Positions 30,125 through 42,109 of a DNA stretch of 64,000 nt are shown here, one piece after another. Under the pieces are notes generated by a model. It made no database searches and had not been told where the DNA came from. It saw only the letters and a list, made by a program, of their open reading frames with translations. The translations under genes were made by a program, and so were the position numbers. The stretch is from NCBI GenBank assembly GCA_947589605.1, contig CANQBR010000003.1, forward strand, positions 24,317 to 88,316, written 5' to 3'. Numbering within the stretch: the first letter of the stretch is position 1; every line of letters begins with the position of its first letter. Source of the stretch: an uncultured Phascolarctobacterium sp. GTDB taxonomy: Bacteria; Bacillota; Negativicutes; Acidaminococcales; Acidaminococcaceae.

Positions 30125-31162
30125 ATGATCGACTTAGTGAACGTCGCCAAGACTTATTACAGCAAGGCCGGAGACATCAAAGCTCTGCAGCCTACCGATC
30201 TCCACATCAACGCCGGCGAGATCTTCGGCATCATCGGCCTCTCCGGGGCGGGCAAGTCTACCTTGGTGCGCTGCATCAATATGCTGGAGCGGCCCAGCAG
30301 CGGTCAGGTTTTTGTCGACGGCCAGGAACTGACCAAGATGAGCGAAAAAGAGCTGCGCAAAGTGCGCCGCGGCATCGGCATGATCTTTCAGCATTTCAAC
30401 CTGCTGGCCAGCCGCACCGTCTACGATAATATCGCCTTTCCTCTGGAGATCCAAGGCCTGCCCAAAAGCGAGATCGCCAAAAAAGTGCAGCCGCTTCTGG
30501 AACTGGTGCAATTGGAAGACAGGGCCGATTATTATCCCAGCCAATTGAGCGGCGGCCAAAAGCAAAGAGTGGGCATAGCCAGAGCCTTGGCCTCCGATCC
30601 CAAAGTGTTGCTGTGCGACGAAGCCACCAGCGCTCTGGACCCGCAAACCACGAAATCCATCTTGGATCTTTTGCGGAACATCAATAAAAAACTGGGGCTC
30701 ACCATCGTCCTCATCACTCATCAAATGGAAGTGGTGAAAGCTATTTGCGATCGGGTGGCCGTCATCGAGAACGGCGTCATCGTAGAACAGGGCAGCATGG
30801 TGGAAGTTTTCACCCAGCCCCAGCACCCCACCACCAAAGAATTCACCAAAAGCGTCATCAACGCCGAGCTGCCCGAGATCATCAAAAAGATGGACCTCTC
30901 CGATACTTATGAGGAAGGCAGCAAACTCATCGTCCGCCTCACCTTCTTGGGAGATTCCGCCGGCGAGCCCATCGTGTCCGGCATGGTGAAGCGTTTCGAT
31001 GTGGAAGTCAGCATCATTTACGGCAACATCGATCAGTTGAAGGATACTCCTTTCGGCATCCTCATCGTAGAAGTTGCCGGTGAGAAAAACAACATCGCCG
31101 CTGCGTTGGATTATCTCCACGCCCGCGAGTTGAAAACGGAGGTGATCGGTTATGAGCTCTGA
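30125..31162 (+). CDS. metN: Methionine ABC transporter ATP-binding protein
   Basis: IIGLSGAGKSTLVRCINMLERP, LSGGQKQRVGIARALASDP, C-terminal NIL domain; downstream of SAM riboswitch. Confidence 0.95.
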   Translation: MIDLVNVAKTYYSKAGDIKALQPTDLHINAGEIFGIIGLSGAGKSTLVRCINMLERPSSGQVFVDGQELTKMSEKELRKVRRGIGMIFQHFNLLASRTVYDNIAFPLEIQGLPKSEIAKKVQPLLELVQLEDRADYYPSQLSGGQKQRVGIARALASDPKVLLCDEATSALDPQTTKSILDLLRNINKKLGLTIVLITHQMEVVKAICDRVAVIENGVIVEQGSMVEVFTQPQHPTTKEFTKSVINAELPEIIKKMDLSDTYEEGSKLIVRLTFLGDSAGEPIVSGMVKRFDVEVSIIYGNIDQLKDTPFGILIVEVAGEKNNIAAALDYLHARELKTEVIGYEL

Positions 31163-31811
31163 GATGATAGACCTATTGCTGAAATCATTCTGGGAGACCT
31201 GCTATATGGTGGGCGCCTCCACTCTGCTGGCTACTCTCATCGGGCTGCCTTTGGGCGTGATCCTTACGGTGACCCGCCGGGATCACATCCTGCCTAACCA
31301 GCCTCTGAACACGGTGCTGGGCGCTGTGGTCAACGCCACCCGCTCCACTCCCTTCATTATTTTGATGGTAGCCATCATCCCTCTCACCCGCTTCATCGTG
31401 GGTTCGTCCATCGGCACCACCGCGGCCATCGTGCCTCTCACCATTTCAGCCGCTCCCTTCATCGCCCGCATCATCGAATCCAGTTTGTTGGAGATCAGCC
31501 CCGGCGTGATCGAAGCAGCGGAGGCCATGGGAGCCAGCCCCATGCAGATCATCACCAAGGTGCTGATCCCCGAGGCTCGGCACTCCATCGTCTTAGGTGT
31601 GACTCTGGCCATCATCAGCCTCATCGGTTATTCCGCCATGGCCGGCACTTTGGGCGGCGGCGGCTTGGGCGACTTGGCCATCCGTTACGGCTATCAGCGT
31701 TTTCAAATGGACGTTATGGTGGCCACCGTGGTCGTGCTCATCTTCATGGTGCAGGCCATGCAGTCTTTGGGCGATTGGCTGAGCAAAAAACTGAACAAAA
31801 ACAAATTGTGA
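31152..31811 (+). CDS. metI: Methionine ABC transporter permease
   Basis: EAAEAMGASPMQIITKVLIPEARHSIVLGVTLAIISLIGYSAMAGTLGGGGLGDLAIRYGYQRF. Confidence 0.95.
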   Translation: MSSEMIDLLLKSFWETCYMVGASTLLATLIGLPLGVILTVTRRDHILPNQPLNTVLGAVVNATRSTPFIILMVAIIPLTRFIVGSSIGTTAAIVPLTISAAPFIARIIESSLLEISPGVIEAAEAMGASPMQIITKVLIPEARHSIVLGVTLAIISLIGYSAMAGTLGGGGLGDLAIRYGYQRFQMDVMVATVVVLIFMVQAMQSLGDWLSKKLNKNKL

Positions 31812-31899
31812 TCGATCACTGCGCAGAGCTGAGCGCGATCCGTTCTCACCCGTTTTCAAAGCGGACCTATTTTCACATCATTTATCGGAGGTAAGAAAA

Positions 31900-32727
31900 A
31901 TGAAAAAATTAGCGAAACTTTTGACTGTGACTGCTCTCGGTGCCTGCCTGCTTTTGGCAGCCGGCTGCGGCGGCGATAAAAAAGACGAGAAGAAGGCCGA
32001 CACCAAAGCACCGGTAAAGATCGGCGTCACTGCCGGCCCTCATGCCGAGATCATGGACAACGTGAAAAAGCTGGCCGCCAAGGAAGGCCTGCAAGTGGAA
32101 GTGGTGGAGTTCCCCGACTTCGTCACTCCCAACGTCGCTCTCGCTCAGGGCGATCTCTTCGCCAACAGCATGCAGCACGCTCCCTATCTGGCCGCCACTT
32201 TGAAGAAAGAGCCTAAGTTCCAATTGGTGGAAGTTTTCAAGACCGTCTCCTTCCCCATGGCCGTCTACTCCGCTAAATTCAAAAAAGGCGACGCCATCCC
32301 CGACGGCGCCCTCATCGGCATCCCCAACGATCCTTCCAACGGCGCCCGGGCGCTGATGGTCCTCCACGACAAAGGCTTTTTGAAGATCAAAGACCCGAAA
32401 GACGTTACCTCCAGCGTAGCCAGCATCGTGGATAATCCTCACAAGTATCGCATCCAGGAGATCGATGCCGCCAGCCTGCCCAAAGCTCTGCCGGATGTGG
32501 ATCTGGGCGTCATCAACGTCAACTACGCCCTCGTGGCCAAAATGGATCCTTCCAGAGATGCTCTCTATATCGAAGACCCCAACAATCCCTTCGTCTGCAT
32601 CTTCGTCACCACCAAGGCCAACGAAAAAGATCCCCGCATCGCTGTTCTGCAAAAAGTTTATCAGTCTGCCGAAAATAAAAAATTCATCGCCGATCACTTC
32701 AAAGGCACCATCACCTGCGGCTTCTGA
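31900..32727 (+). CDS. metQ: Methionine-binding lipoprotein (NlpA family)
   Basis: Lipobox LLLAAGC, VKIGVTAGPHAEIMDNVKKLAAKEGLQVEVVEFPDFVTPNVAL. Confidence 0.95.
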   Translation: MKKLAKLLTVTALGACLLLAAGCGGDKKDEKKADTKAPVKIGVTAGPHAEIMDNVKKLAAKEGLQVEVVEFPDFVTPNVALAQGDLFANSMQHAPYLAATLKKEPKFQLVEVFKTVSFPMAVYSAKFKKGDAIPDGALIGIPNDPSNGARALMVLHDKGFLKIKDPKDVTSSVASIVDNPHKYRIQEIDAASLPKALPDVDLGVINVNYALVAKMDPSRDALYIEDPNNPFVCIFVTTKANEKDPRIAVLQKVYQSAENKKFIADHFKGTITCGF

Positions 32728-32762
32728 GCTTCTTTCGACATTTGCGTCGGCTTTGCATGAAA

Positions 32763-32802
32763 AAAGGACTGTCCGAGAGCGGACAGTCCTTTTCTTTATG
32801 CT
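32763..32802 (+). terminator. Intrinsic terminator after metQ
   Basis: AAAGGACTGTCC-GAGAG-CGGACAGTCCTTTTCTTT. Confidence 0.8.
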
Positions 32803-32821
32803 TGCTTTTTTGATTTGAAAC

Positions 32822-33301
32822 TCAAAGTTTGAGCGAGGCCAGCCACTTCTTCACTTCGTTCTTCCCCGCTCCGTTCAAAATTTTTCCTTCCGCGAGGGCG
32901 GCACCGGGGCAGCTGCCCCTCAGAGCGGCGTTGGTGTTCCCCATGCCGCTGCCTCCCGACGTTGCGAAGGGCACGATGGTCTTTCCTTTCAGATCGTAGG
33001 CTTCGAGGAAAGTGTTGATCAAAGTGGGCGCTTTATACCACCAAATGGGAAAGCCCAGCAGGATCACTTCGTAGCCTTCCATGCCTTCGACCCTTCCCTT
33101 CAGCGCCGGGCGGGAAGTCGGATCCGCCATTTCCAAAGAACTGCGGCTCTTTTTGTTCATCCAGTTCAGATCTTCTTTACTGTAAGGCCGCTCCGGCGTG
33201 ATGGCATAGAGGTCTGCCCCCGCAGCCTCCGCCACTTCTTTCGCTGCTTGCGCCGTCGTGCCCGTAGCCGAAAAATAAGCCGTCAAAATTTTTTTGCTCA
33301 T
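32822..33301 (-). CDS. Flavodoxin family protein
   Basis: MSKKILTAYFSATGTTAQAAKEVAEAAGADLYAI...ILLGFPIWWYKAPTLINTFLE. Confidence 0.92.
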   Translation of the reverse strand: MSKKILTAYFSATGTTAQAAKEVAEAAGADLYAITPERPYSKEDLNWMNKKSRSSLEMADPTSRPALKGRVEGMEGYEVILLGFPIWWYKAPTLINTFLEAYDLKGKTIVPFATSGGSGMGNTNAALRGSCPGAALAEGKILNGAGKNEVKKWLASLKL

Positions 33302-33464
33302 CGCAAAGCCTCCTGTTCACGCTGTTTTGTGCAGAATCGAAAAACTTTACTTCATTCTAAAACTTGGACCGCCCTCGAAGTCAAGAGCGGTCCGAAATAA
33401 TTTTTCTTTTGAATTTAAGAGTTGAGCCGCTGCGCTTTTTTTAAAAGAGCGGCCGGCAAAAAAT

Positions 33465-34295
33465 TCAGGCCAATTGCTCAAGATAGAAGGGCAGGAGCGG
33501 CTCGAATTTCACGCCGTACCAGTGAGAAGCATCGTCGATGGTGTTCTCGATGGTCTTCACCGTATAATCGGCGGCGATGCGGGCAGCATCGTAGGCGCTC
33601 TTTCCTCTCATATAAGCGCCCACGAAGGCGGAAGCGTAAACGTCGCCGGTGCCGTGGCTGTTCTTGGGGATCCTCTTGTGTTTGTAATAAGAGAGCCCCG
33701 ATGCGTCCGACACTGCCACGCCGTTGGTGTCCGGCGTGTAACCGACGCCGGTCAGGATGACTGTCTTGGCCCCCCGCTCATGCAAGGCGGTCACCAATTT
33801 TTCGATATAGGCCTCGTCATATTGCTCCCGATATTCAGTGCCGGTCAAAAAGCAGGCTTCGGTGATGTTGGGCAAAATGAAATCGGCGGCGAAGGCCAAA
33901 GTCTGCATCCCCTTCACATACTCCTCGTCGAAGGCAGGATAAAGTTTCCCGTTGTCGGCCATGGCCGGGTCCACGAAACTTACGCAGCCCGGGGCCCCCA
34001 TCTTTTGCAAAATATCTTTCACATATCCGATCTGCTTGGTGCTGCCCAGATATCCGGTATAAATGGCGTCGAAAGTTATGCCTTCTTTTTGCCAATGAGC
34101 TTCAATGGGCGGGATATCGTCGGTGAGGTCGCGGAAGGTGTAGCCCGTAAAACCGGCGGTGTGAGTGGAAAGCACCGCAGAGGGCAGGATAGCGGTCTCG
34201 TGGCCGGCGGCGGAGATGATGGGCAGGGCCACGGTGAGGGAGCACTGGCCCACGCAGGAGATGTCTTGGATGGTCAGGACTTTTTTATAAGTCAT
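33465..34295 (-). CDS. Pyridoxal/pyridoxamine kinase (PdxY-like)
   Basis: ISCVGQCSLTVALPIISAAGHETAILPSAVLSTHTAGF, DPAMADNGKLY, HGTGDVYASAFVGAYMRG. Confidence 0.9.
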   Translation of the reverse strand: MTYKKVLTIQDISCVGQCSLTVALPIISAAGHETAILPSAVLSTHTAGFTGYTFRDLTDDIPPIEAHWQKEGITFDAIYTGYLGSTKQIGYVKDILQKMGAPGCVSFVDPAMADNGKLYPAFDEEYVKGMQTLAFAADFILPNITEACFLTGTEYREQYDEAYIEKLVTALHERGAKTVILTGVGYTPDTNGVAVSDASGLSYYKHKRIPKNSHGTGDVYASAFVGAYMRGKSAYDAARIAADYTVKTIENTIDDASHWYGVKFEPLLPFYLEQLA

Positions 34296-34339
34296 CGATG
34301 AGTTCCTCCTTCTGATCTTTCAAATGATCCTTATGTCAA

Positions 34340-34370
34340 AACAAGCGCCCCCGGGGCGCTTGTCCTTCGG
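34340..34370 (-). terminator. Intrinsic terminator after the DUF3298-like gene
   Basis: ACAAGCGCCC/GGGCGCTTGT palindrome, minus strand continues TTTTG. Confidence 0.6.
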
Positions 34371-34390
34371 CGGTCAAAAAAATTTGCGGC

Positions 34391-35002
34391 TCACTTGCTG
34401 CGAGGCAGCACCACATAGGTGGTGCCCATAGCATAAGGCGCCAGCTCGTAGGGCGAATAGACCAGCTTCACGCTATCCTTATCGATGATGAAATCTTTAC
34501 TGATCTTTTCTACGGTCATGAAGTCGAGCAGGGCGATGGCCTCGCCGCTGCCGTTGAGCAAAGGCACCGTGCCCCGACGCAGCTTGGCCTCCAGCTCTTT
34601 CGCTTTGGGGAGACGGCAGAATCTTTCTGCTTGCAGCCGCTTGCCGTCGCTTTTGTCGTAGACCAAGCCCCGGGCCACATGGCTGGGATGAGCGGCACCT
34701 TTGAAATAATAACTGCAATCCAGCTCTACCGCCAAATATTTTTCGTCTTCATAAGCCACGTGCCCGTCCACGCAGCCCTCTACATCCTCTGTGCCCAAAT
34801 ACGGTTTCATGAAGCGATCGATCTCTTTGGCGAGATCTTTATCGATCTTGACGGCTGCTTCACTCCCAGTCGCCGTGGCCGCAGGATAAGACAAACGAAA
34901 ATTTTGCACCGTCTTTTGCCGCAGAGCCTCCTGCTCGGCGCTCCAAGCCGTTGAAAAAAGACCGAGGGCCACAAGAAAAGCGACGCATAATTTTTTCAGC
35001 AC
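34391..35002 (-). CDS. Secreted DUF3298/DUF4163-like (RsiV-type) protein
   Basis: Signal peptide LKKLCVAFLVALGLFSTAWSA; SYYFKGAAHPSHVARGLVYDKSDGK; GTG start at 35002 with AGGGAGG upstream (ORF track opens at 35074). Confidence 0.7.
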   Translation of the reverse strand: MLKKLCVAFLVALGLFSTAWSAEQEALRQKTVQNFRLSYPAATATGSEAAVKIDKDLAKEIDRFMKPYLGTEDVEGCVDGHVAYEDEKYLAVELDCSYYFKGAAHPSHVARGLVYDKSDGKRLQAERFCRLPKAKELEAKLRRGTVPLLNGSGEAIALLDFMTVEKISKDFIIDKDSVKLVYSPYELAPYAMGTTYVVLPRSK

Positions 35003-35092
35003 GGTCCGCACCTCCCTTATAAGGAAAACTGCCCGACACAAGTCAAGACCCGTCTCGAGCAGTTGCCAAAACAAAATTCAGACGGCAGCGTT

Positions 35093-35254
35093 TCAATCCA
35101 CCGGGGAAAAATCGTCTTTACCGACGCCGCAAAGAGGGCACACCCAATCTTCGGGAACATCTTCCCAAGCAGTGCCCGGGCCGACACCGGAGGCATCGTC
35201 GCCCACTTCCGGATCGTAAACATAGCCGCAAACATTGCAAACATATTTGATCAT
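35093..35254 (-). CDS. Rubredoxin (53 aa)
   Basis: Minus-strand translation [53 protein letters not shown] with both CxxCG knuckles; below the ORF-track cutoff. Confidence 0.97.
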   Translation of the reverse strand: MIKYVCNVCGYVYDPEVGDDASGVGPGTAWEDVPEDWVCPLCGVGKDDFSPVD

Positions 35255-35305
35255 AGCATTCTCTCCTTAACATTTTTCCGACAGCCGCGCTGTCTTTTCT
35301 TTATT

Positions 35306-37183
35306 CTATTTCAAGGCCTGTCTTTTGTCAACAAGGTCGAGCCGGAAAAAATCGGCCAGCGAGCGAGCGGCGGCCCTGTTCATCGAAGGCACCGAAGCCA
35401 ATTCTTCTTCGGTAGCGGCCTTCATGTTCTCCAAAGTTTTGAAATGCTTCCACAATTCCTGCCGCCGCTTGGGCCCTATCCCTTCCACATGATCGAGGAT
35501 GGATGCGAGGTTGCGCTTGCCCCGCAGCTTGCGATGAAAAGTGATGGCGAAGCGGTGAGCCTCGTCTCGCAAACGTTGGATCAAATGCAGAGCCGCCCCG
35601 TCTCTGTCCAACATGATGCTCTCAGAGCGATGAGGAAGAAAGATCTCTTCTTCTCTTTTGGCCAGGCCCACTATGGGCACATCGTCCAAGCCGAGGCCCG
35701 TCATCACGGTCAAAGCCGAACTGAGCTGCCCCTTGCCGCCGTCGATCACCACCAAGTCGGGAAGATCTTCGTAATCTTTATAGCGGCGATAAACCACCTC
35801 CTGCATGCTTTTGAAATCGTCGGGCTTGCCCTCGGCGCTTTTTATTTTGTATTTGCGGTAATCTTTTTTGCTGCTTGAGCCGTTGCGGAACACCACCATG
35901 GAGGCCACCGTCTCCCGGCCCTGGGTGTGAGAGATATCGAAGCAGTCCATGCGGCCGAGAGGTCTGCTCAACCCCAGAGCCTTTTGCAATTCTTCTGCGG
36001 CCGTTTCGCCGCTCTCTTCTGCCAAAGGGCCGGTGCGCAGCCGCTCGCCCAGCACTTTGGCGGCGTTGGCTTGGGCCAGCTGCAACAGATCTTTTTTCGT
36101 TCCTCTTTTAGGCAGCAACAATTCCACTTTGCCGCCCCGTTTTTGACTGAGCCACTCTTCGATGAGCCGTTGTTCTTCCGGCGACGGGAGGATGGGCACG
36201 GCTATTTGTTTGGGGATGGAGGCGGCGCTGTCGTAATATTGTTTTAAGAAGGCAGCCATCACTTCCTCCTCGCCCTCTTCGGCTGCGGTGGGCGGCAAAA
36301 AGAATTTCTCCCGTCCCAAAAGGCGGCCGTCTCTCACGAGGAAAAGTTGCAGACAAAGGCCGGTGCTGTTGCCGGCCAGCCCCACCACATCCAGATCTTT
36401 TTGTTCGCTGACTGCCGCCTGCTGTTGTTGACGAAGCCTCCCCAACGAAGCCAATTGATCTCGTACTCGGGCCGCCTCTTCAAAATCCAAAGCGGCCGCC
36501 GCTTCCTGCATGGAAAGGCGAAGTTCTTTCTCTGCCTCCGCCGTCTGTCCGTCCAACACCAGCGCCACTTGTCGGCAAAGTTTTCGATAATCTTCTTGCG
36601 TGATGTGCCCGGCGCAAGGAGCCAAGCAGCGTTTGATGTGATAGTTGAGACAGGGCCGCCCCTGTCTCAAAACACGGCAGGTACGCAATGGAAAGAGTTG
36701 GCGAAGGAGACGTAAGGTACCGTGCATGGCCCCCACATCCGCATAAGGCCCGAAATATTTCGCTCCGTCTCGCGTCTGCCGTCTGCTTATCAATAAACGA
36801 GGATAATCTTCTTGGAGGGTGAGTTTCAAATAAGGGTAGGTCTTGTCGTCCTTCAGCATGATGTTGTAGCGGGGACGATAGCGTTTGATCAGATTACATT
36901 CGAGGATGAGAGCTTCTACTTCGTTGGCAGTGACGATGGTCTCGATGCTCGCTACCTTGGCCACCATGGCTCGAACTTTGGGACCGTGGGCCGCCAAATT
37001 GCGAAAATAGCTCCTCACCCTGTTCTTCAGCACAACGGCCTTGCCCACATAGATAACTTTGCCTGCTTCATCGTGCATCAAATAAACACCGCTCGCCTCG
37101 GGCAACACCGACAGAGCCTGACGCACTGCCTCGGGCCACTGAGTTCTTTCTTCTAAAGGACGGTCATCTGTCATCGATACCAC
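35306..37183 (-). CDS. uvrC: UvrABC system protein C
   Basis: [54 protein letters not shown], HhH C-terminus. Confidence 0.97.
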   Translation of the reverse strand: MVSMTDDRPLEERTQWPEAVRQALSVLPEASGVYLMHDEAGKVIYVGKAVVLKNRVRSYFRNLAAHGPKVRAMVAKVASIETIVTANEVEALILECNLIKRYRPRYNIMLKDDKTYPYLKLTLQEDYPRLLISRRQTRDGAKYFGPYADVGAMHGTLRLLRQLFPLRTCRVLRQGRPCLNYHIKRCLAPCAGHITQEDYRKLCRQVALVLDGQTAEAEKELRLSMQEAAAALDFEEAARVRDQLASLGRLRQQQQAAVSEQKDLDVVGLAGNSTGLCLQLFLVRDGRLLGREKFFLPPTAAEEGEEEVMAAFLKQYYDSAASIPKQIAVPILPSPEEQRLIEEWLSQKRGGKVELLLPKRGTKKDLLQLAQANAAKVLGERLRTGPLAEESGETAAEELQKALGLSRPLGRMDCFDISHTQGRETVASMVVFRNGSSSKKDYRKYKIKSAEGKPDDFKSMQEVVYRRYKDYEDLPDLVVIDGGKGQLSSALTVMTGLGLDDVPIVGLAKREEEIFLPHRSESIMLDRDGAALHLIQRLRDEAHRFAITFHRKLRGKRNLASILDHVEGIGPKRRQELWKHFKTLENMKAATEEELASVPSMNRAAARSLADFFRLDLVDKRQALK

Positions 37184-40020
37184 CCCTCTGCCTTAGCCTT
37201 GGCCAAAGTTTTGGCGATGTAGTGCCCCGTGTAAGAATTTTTTACCTTGGCCACTTCCTCCGGTGTGCCGCAGGCCAGCACCGTGCCGCCTCTATCTCCG
37301 CCCTCCGGTCCCAAGTCGATGATGTAGTCGGCCACTTTGATCACGTCCAGATTATGCTCGATGACGATCACGCTGTCTCCGGCATCCGTTAAACGCTGCA
37401 ACACTTCCAATAATTTGTGAACGTCGGCGGTATGCAGACCGGTGGTAGGTTCATCCAAAATATAAACGGTGCGGCCGGTGCTGCGGCGGGCAAGTTCTGT
37501 CGCCAATTTCACCCGCTGGGCTTCGCCGCCGCTCAAAGTGGTAGCGGCTTGGCCCAAATGGATATAGCCCAGCCCCACGTCGGCCAACATGGCCAGCTTA
37601 CGGCTCAATTTGGGGAGATTGGCGAAAAAATCCACCGCTTCGCTGACCGTCATCTCCAAAACTTCGGCGATATTTTTCCCTTTATAGCGTACCTCTAAGG
37701 TGTCGCGATTATAACGGCTGCCGTGACACACTTCGCAGGGCACGTAAACATCGGGCAAAAAATTCATTTCTATTTTGTTCAGCCCGTCTCCCTTGCAAGC
37801 CTCGCAGCGGCCGCCCTTTACATTGAAACTGAAACGGCCGCGTTTATAGCCTCGAGCCTTGGCCTCGGCAGTGAGAGCGAAAAGCTCTCTGATATCGTCG
37901 AAGACACCGGTGTAAGTGGCGGGGTTGGAGCGGGGAGTGCGCCCTATGGGGCTTTGGTCGATGTTGATGACCTTATCGATGTTCTCCAGCCCTTCTATGG
38001 CGTCGTGCTCTCCCGGCCGCAAACGCGACCCGTACAATTTCACCGCCAGAGAATTGTAGAGGATGTCGTTGATGAGGGTGGACTTGCCGCTGCCGCTGAC
38101 GCCGGTGACCACGGTGAAAAGGCCGAGAGGTATGGCTACATCTATATTTTTCAGATTGTTGGCCCGAGCTCCTTTGACGGTGAGAAAACGTCCGTTGCCC
38201 GGCCGTCTAATTTTGGGCACGGGGATGAAAGAACGCCCGCTCAAATAACGGCCGGTAACAGACTGAGGTGTCTTTTTGATAGCTTCCACGTCACCTTGAG
38301 CGACTAAATTTCCTCCCTGCTGCCCGGCCCCGGGGCCGATATCGATGATCTCGTCGGCGGCATACATGGTCTCTTCATCGTGCTCCACCACCAATAAAGT
38401 GTTGCCTAAGTCCCGCAGATGTTTTAAAGTTTCCAAAAGCTTGCCGTTGTCCCGCTGGTGCAGGCCTATGCTGGGCTCGTCCAAAATGTAGAGGACCCCG
38501 GTGAGGCCGCTGCCTATCTGGGTGGCCAGACGGATGCGCTGGGCCTCCCCGCCGCTGAGACTGCCGGCAGCTCTGTCCAGAGTGAGATAGTCAAGGCCCA
38601 CGTCGTTGAGAAATTGCAGCCGTGCCAGTATCTCTTTCAAAATTTGGCGGGCGATGAAGGCTCGGCGGCTGTCTAAATTCAGCTCTTTAAAAAATTTCAT
38701 CGCTTCCGCTACCGTATAGGCTGTCACCTGACGAATATTTTTTCCGCCCACCAAGATGGACAGCACCTCCGGCTTCAAACGGGCGCCGTGGCAGGTCTCA
38801 CAGGGCACTGCCGTCATATATTCTTCCAGATCCTGCCGCTGGCTGTCGCTGAAAGCTTCCCGGTAGCGCTGCTTCATGATGGCCAAAATGCCCTCGAAAG
38901 GCCGCCGATGCTCCCGCACTTCCCCGGCTAAATTTTCGTACCAAAAGGCGAAAGTCTTCTCTCCCGCTCCCTGCCACAGGATATTTTGCAAAGAAGAGGG
39001 CAGCTGCTGCCAACTGTTCTGCAGCGAATAGCCGTAGCTCTTCAGCACCGAGTCCAACTGCCGCATCCTATAGGAATCGAGATTGCGGCTGAAAGCTGCG
39101 ATGCAGCCGTCGGCAAAAGTTTTACTCGGATCGGGGACGATCAGCGCTTTATCGAATTCTCTGTGCATGCCCAAGCCGGTGCAGGCAGGACAGGCCCCGT
39201 AGGGATTGTTGAAAGAAAAAAGCCGCGGCTCTATCACCGGCAGACTGATGCCGCAGTCCTTGCAGGCGAAATGCTCGCTGAAGAGCTGTACCCGCTGCTC
39301 CTCGCCCAACACTGCCGCCTCCATGAAGCCGCCGCCCAATTTCAGCGCCGTCTCCACCGAATCGGTCAAACGCTGCCTGATATCCTCCCGCACGGTCAAG
39401 CGGTCTATGACCACGGAAAGGCTATGCTTTTTATTTTTGTCGAGAACTATATCTTCATCTAAAGAACGAAGGCTGCCGTCGATATACATCCTAAGATAAC
39501 CTGCCTGACGCATGGTCTCGAGGACTCGCTGCTGCTCGCCTTTGCGGCCCCTCACCAAGGGGGCCATCACCATGAAACGGGTGCCGGCCGGCAGAGCCAG
39601 CAAATTATCAACTATCTGCTGAGGCGACTGCTGCTCTATCAATTTGCCGCACTGAGGACAGTGAGGCTCGCCCACTCGAGCAAAGAGCAGCCGCAGATAA
39701 TCGTAGACCTCGGTGACTGTGCCCACGGTAGAGCGAGGGTTGCGGCTGGTGGTCTTTTGATCGATGGAGATAGCGGGGCTCAGCCCTTCGATGTAATCCA
39801 CCTCCGGCTTGTCCATCTGTCCCAAAAATTGCCGGGCGTAGGCCGAAAGAGATTCCACATAACGGCGCTGTCCTTCGGCATAGATAGTGTCGAAAGCCAA
39901 AGAAGATTTGCCGCTGCCGCTGAGGCCGGTGATCACCACCAATTTGTCACGGGGGATGACTAAGTCGATATTTTTCAAATTGTGCTGGCGGGCGCCTTTG
40001 ATGATGAGTTTGTCCTGCAT
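37171..40020 (-). CDS. uvrA: UvrABC system protein A
   Basis: [66 protein letters not shown]; two ABC domains and zinc motifs. Confidence 0.98.
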   Translation of the reverse strand: MQDKLIIKGARQHNLKNIDLVIPRDKLVVITGLSGSGKSSLAFDTIYAEGQRRYVESLSAYARQFLGQMDKPEVDYIEGLSPAISIDQKTTSRNPRSTVGTVTEVYDYLRLLFARVGEPHCPQCGKLIEQQSPQQIVDNLLALPAGTRFMVMAPLVRGRKGEQQRVLETMRQAGYLRMYIDGSLRSLDEDIVLDKNKKHSLSVVIDRLTVREDIRQRLTDSVETALKLGGGFMEAAVLGEEQRVQLFSEHFACKDCGISLPVIEPRLFSFNNPYGACPACTGLGMHREFDKALIVPDPSKTFADGCIAAFSRNLDSYRMRQLDSVLKSYGYSLQNSWQQLPSSLQNILWQGAGEKTFAFWYENLAGEVREHRRPFEGILAIMKQRYREAFSDSQRQDLEEYMTAVPCETCHGARLKPEVLSILVGGKNIRQVTAYTVAEAMKFFKELNLDSRRAFIARQILKEILARLQFLNDVGLDYLTLDRAAGSLSGGEAQRIRLATQIGSGLTGVLYILDEPSIGLHQRDNGKLLETLKHLRDLGNTLLVVEHDEETMYAADEIIDIGPGAGQQGGNLVAQGDVEAIKKTPQSVTGRYLSGRSFIPVPKIRRPGNGRFLTVKGARANNLKNIDVAIPLGLFTVVTGVSGSGKSTLINDILYNSLAVKLYGSRLRPGEHDAIEGLENIDKVINIDQSPIGRTPRSNPATYTGVFDDIRELFALTAEAKARGYKRGRFSFNVKGGRCEACKGDGLNKIEMNFLPDVYVPCEVCHGSRYNRDTLEVRYKGKNIAEVLEMTVSEAVDFFANLPKLSRKLAMLADVGLGYIHLGQAATTLSGGEAQRVKLATELARRSTGRTVYILDEPTTGLHTADVHKLLEVLQRLTDAGDSVIVIEHNLDVIKVADYIIDLGPEGGDRGGTVLACGTPEEVAKVKNSYTGHYIAKTLAKAKAEGWYR

Positions 40021-40080
40021 TTATTTTTTTACCTTCTTCTCTAAAGGCTTTTAAAGCCGTGAGGCTCTCTCGAAATTTTT

Positions 40081-42084
40081 TTATTTTTTCTTTTTCACTG
40101 TCAGCTTTTCTCCCAGCCTTCCCTTTACGAGGATCAATTGATCGCGAAGCTGAGCTGCGCTCTCGAAGTCCAATTCTTTGGCGGCTTCCCTCATGGCCTT
40201 CTCCAATTCTCGGGCCAAACGAGCGAGATCTTTGCCGGACTTGTTTTTAAGAGGCGAGGCCCCGTAGGCGGTGCCCGTTTCTTCTGCCACCTTGGTGAGT
40301 TTGATCAGCTGCCTCTGTTCTTTATAAATGGTCTTGGGCACGATATCGTGAGCCTTATTGTATGCGGCTTGGATGCTGCGGCGGCGGTCGGTCTCTTCGA
40401 TGGCTCTGGCCATAGAGTCGGTGACCTTGTCCGCATACATGATCACTCGGCCCTCTGCGTTGCGGGCGGCGCGGCCGATAGTTTGGATCATGGCCGTGTC
40501 GCTGCGCAAAAAGCCTTCTTTATCCGCATCCAAAATGGCGATGAGAGCCACTTCGGGCAGATCGAGGCCCTCCCGCAGCAGGTTGATGCCCACCAACACG
40601 TCGAACTCTCCCCTTCGCAAAGCGTCGATGATGGCGGCTCTTTCGATGGTGGCGATCTCGGAGTGAAGGTAGCGCACCCGCACCCCCGCTTTTTCCAAAT
40701 AATCCGTCAGATCTTCCGCCATCCTTTTGGTGAGGGTAGTGACCAAAACTCTCTGCCCTGCGGCCGCAGCCTTGTCGATCTCGCCCAAAAGATCATCGAT
40801 CTGACCGGTGATGGGACGCACCTCCACCTGCGGGTCCAAAAGACCGGTAGGACGGATGATCTGCTCAGCCACCTGCTCGGTCCGCTCCATTTCGTAAGGC
40901 CCGGGAGTGGCGGAAACATAAACGGCCTGCCCTATCTGCGCCTGAAATTCGTCGAAGGTCAAGGGTCTGTTGTCGTAAGCGCTGGGCAGACGAAAGCCGT
41001 GCTCGATCAGCATCTCTTTGCGGCTGCGATCCCCGGCGTACATGCCCCGCAGCTGGGGCAGAGTGACATGAGATTCATCCACCACCAAAAGAAAATCTTT
41101 GGGGAAATAATTGACCAAAGTGAAGGGCGGCTCCCCCGGCCTGCGGCCGTCCATGTGTCGGGAATAATTTTCGATGCCGGAGCAATAGCCCATCTCGTTC
41201 ATCATTTCCAGATCGTAATTGGTCCGTTGCTCCAGCCGCTGAGCTTCCAATAATTTTCCCTGAGCGTTGAGCTCGGCCAGCCTCTCTGCCAATTCTTTGC
41301 GGATATCCCCCATGGCCCGCTCCAAATTTTCTCTGCTGGTGACGTAGTGACTGGCGGGAAAGATCGCGATGTGATTGCGGCGGGAGAGCACCTGCCCGGT
41401 AAGAACGTCGAATTCGCTGAGGCCCTCCACCTCAGTGTCGAACAGTTCGATACGCAGAGCTTTTTCTCCGTAAGCGGCAGGCACCACTTCGATCACGTCG
41501 CCCCGCACCCGAAAGGTTCCCCGTTTCAATTCGTAATCGTTGCGGTCGTATTGGATCTCCACCAGCTTGCGCAAAATTTGCTGGCGGTCCACCGTTTGCC
41601 CTAAGCGCAGGCTCAGCACCATGTCGTAATATTCCTGAGGAGCGCCCAGACCGTAGATGCAGGAAACGCTGGCCACGATGATCACATCTCTTCTTTCGAA
41701 AAGAGAAGAGGTGGCGCTGTGGCGCAGTTTATCGATCTCGTCGTTGATGGAAGCGTCCTTTTCTATATAAGTGTCGGTCTGAGGGATGTAGGCTTCGGGC
41801 TGATAATAATCGTAATAAGAAACGAAATATTCTACGGCGTTGTCGGGGAAAAAGGCTTTCAGCTCGCTGGCCAACTGAGCGGCCAACGTTTTGTTGTGAG
41901 CGATGACCAAAGTAGGCCGCTGCACTCGGTTGATGACCTGAGCTATGGTGTAGGTCTTCCCCGTGCCGGTGGCCCCCAGCAGCACCTGGGTCTTAAGGCC
42001 ACGCTCCACCCCCGCCGCCAGCTGCTCGATGGCTTGGGGCTGATCCCCCGCCGGTGCGAAGGGAGCCTGTATCTTAAAGTCCAT
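40081..42084 (-). CDS. uvrB: UvrABC system protein B
   Basis: [60 protein letters not shown] domain. Confidence 0.98.
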   Translation of the reverse strand: MDFKIQAPFAPAGDQPQAIEQLAAGVERGLKTQVLLGATGTGKTYTIAQVINRVQRPTLVIAHNKTLAAQLASELKAFFPDNAVEYFVSYYDYYQPEAYIPQTDTYIEKDASINDEIDKLRHSATSSLFERRDVIIVASVSCIYGLGAPQEYYDMVLSLRLGQTVDRQQILRKLVEIQYDRNDYELKRGTFRVRGDVIEVVPAAYGEKALRIELFDTEVEGLSEFDVLTGQVLSRRNHIAIFPASHYVTSRENLERAMGDIRKELAERLAELNAQGKLLEAQRLEQRTNYDLEMMNEMGYCSGIENYSRHMDGRRPGEPPFTLVNYFPKDFLLVVDESHVTLPQLRGMYAGDRSRKEMLIEHGFRLPSAYDNRPLTFDEFQAQIGQAVYVSATPGPYEMERTEQVAEQIIRPTGLLDPQVEVRPITGQIDDLLGEIDKAAAAGQRVLVTTLTKRMAEDLTDYLEKAGVRVRYLHSEIATIERAAIIDALRRGEFDVLVGINLLREGLDLPEVALIAILDADKEGFLRSDTAMIQTIGRAARNAEGRVIMYADKVTDSMARAIEETDRRRSIQAAYNKAHDIVPKTIYKEQRQLIKLTKVAEETGTAYGASPLKNKSGKDLARLARELEKAMREAAKELDFESAAQLRDQLILVKGRLGEKLTVKKKK

Positions 42085-42109
42085 TTTCCCTCACCTCGAA
42101 AATTTTTCC

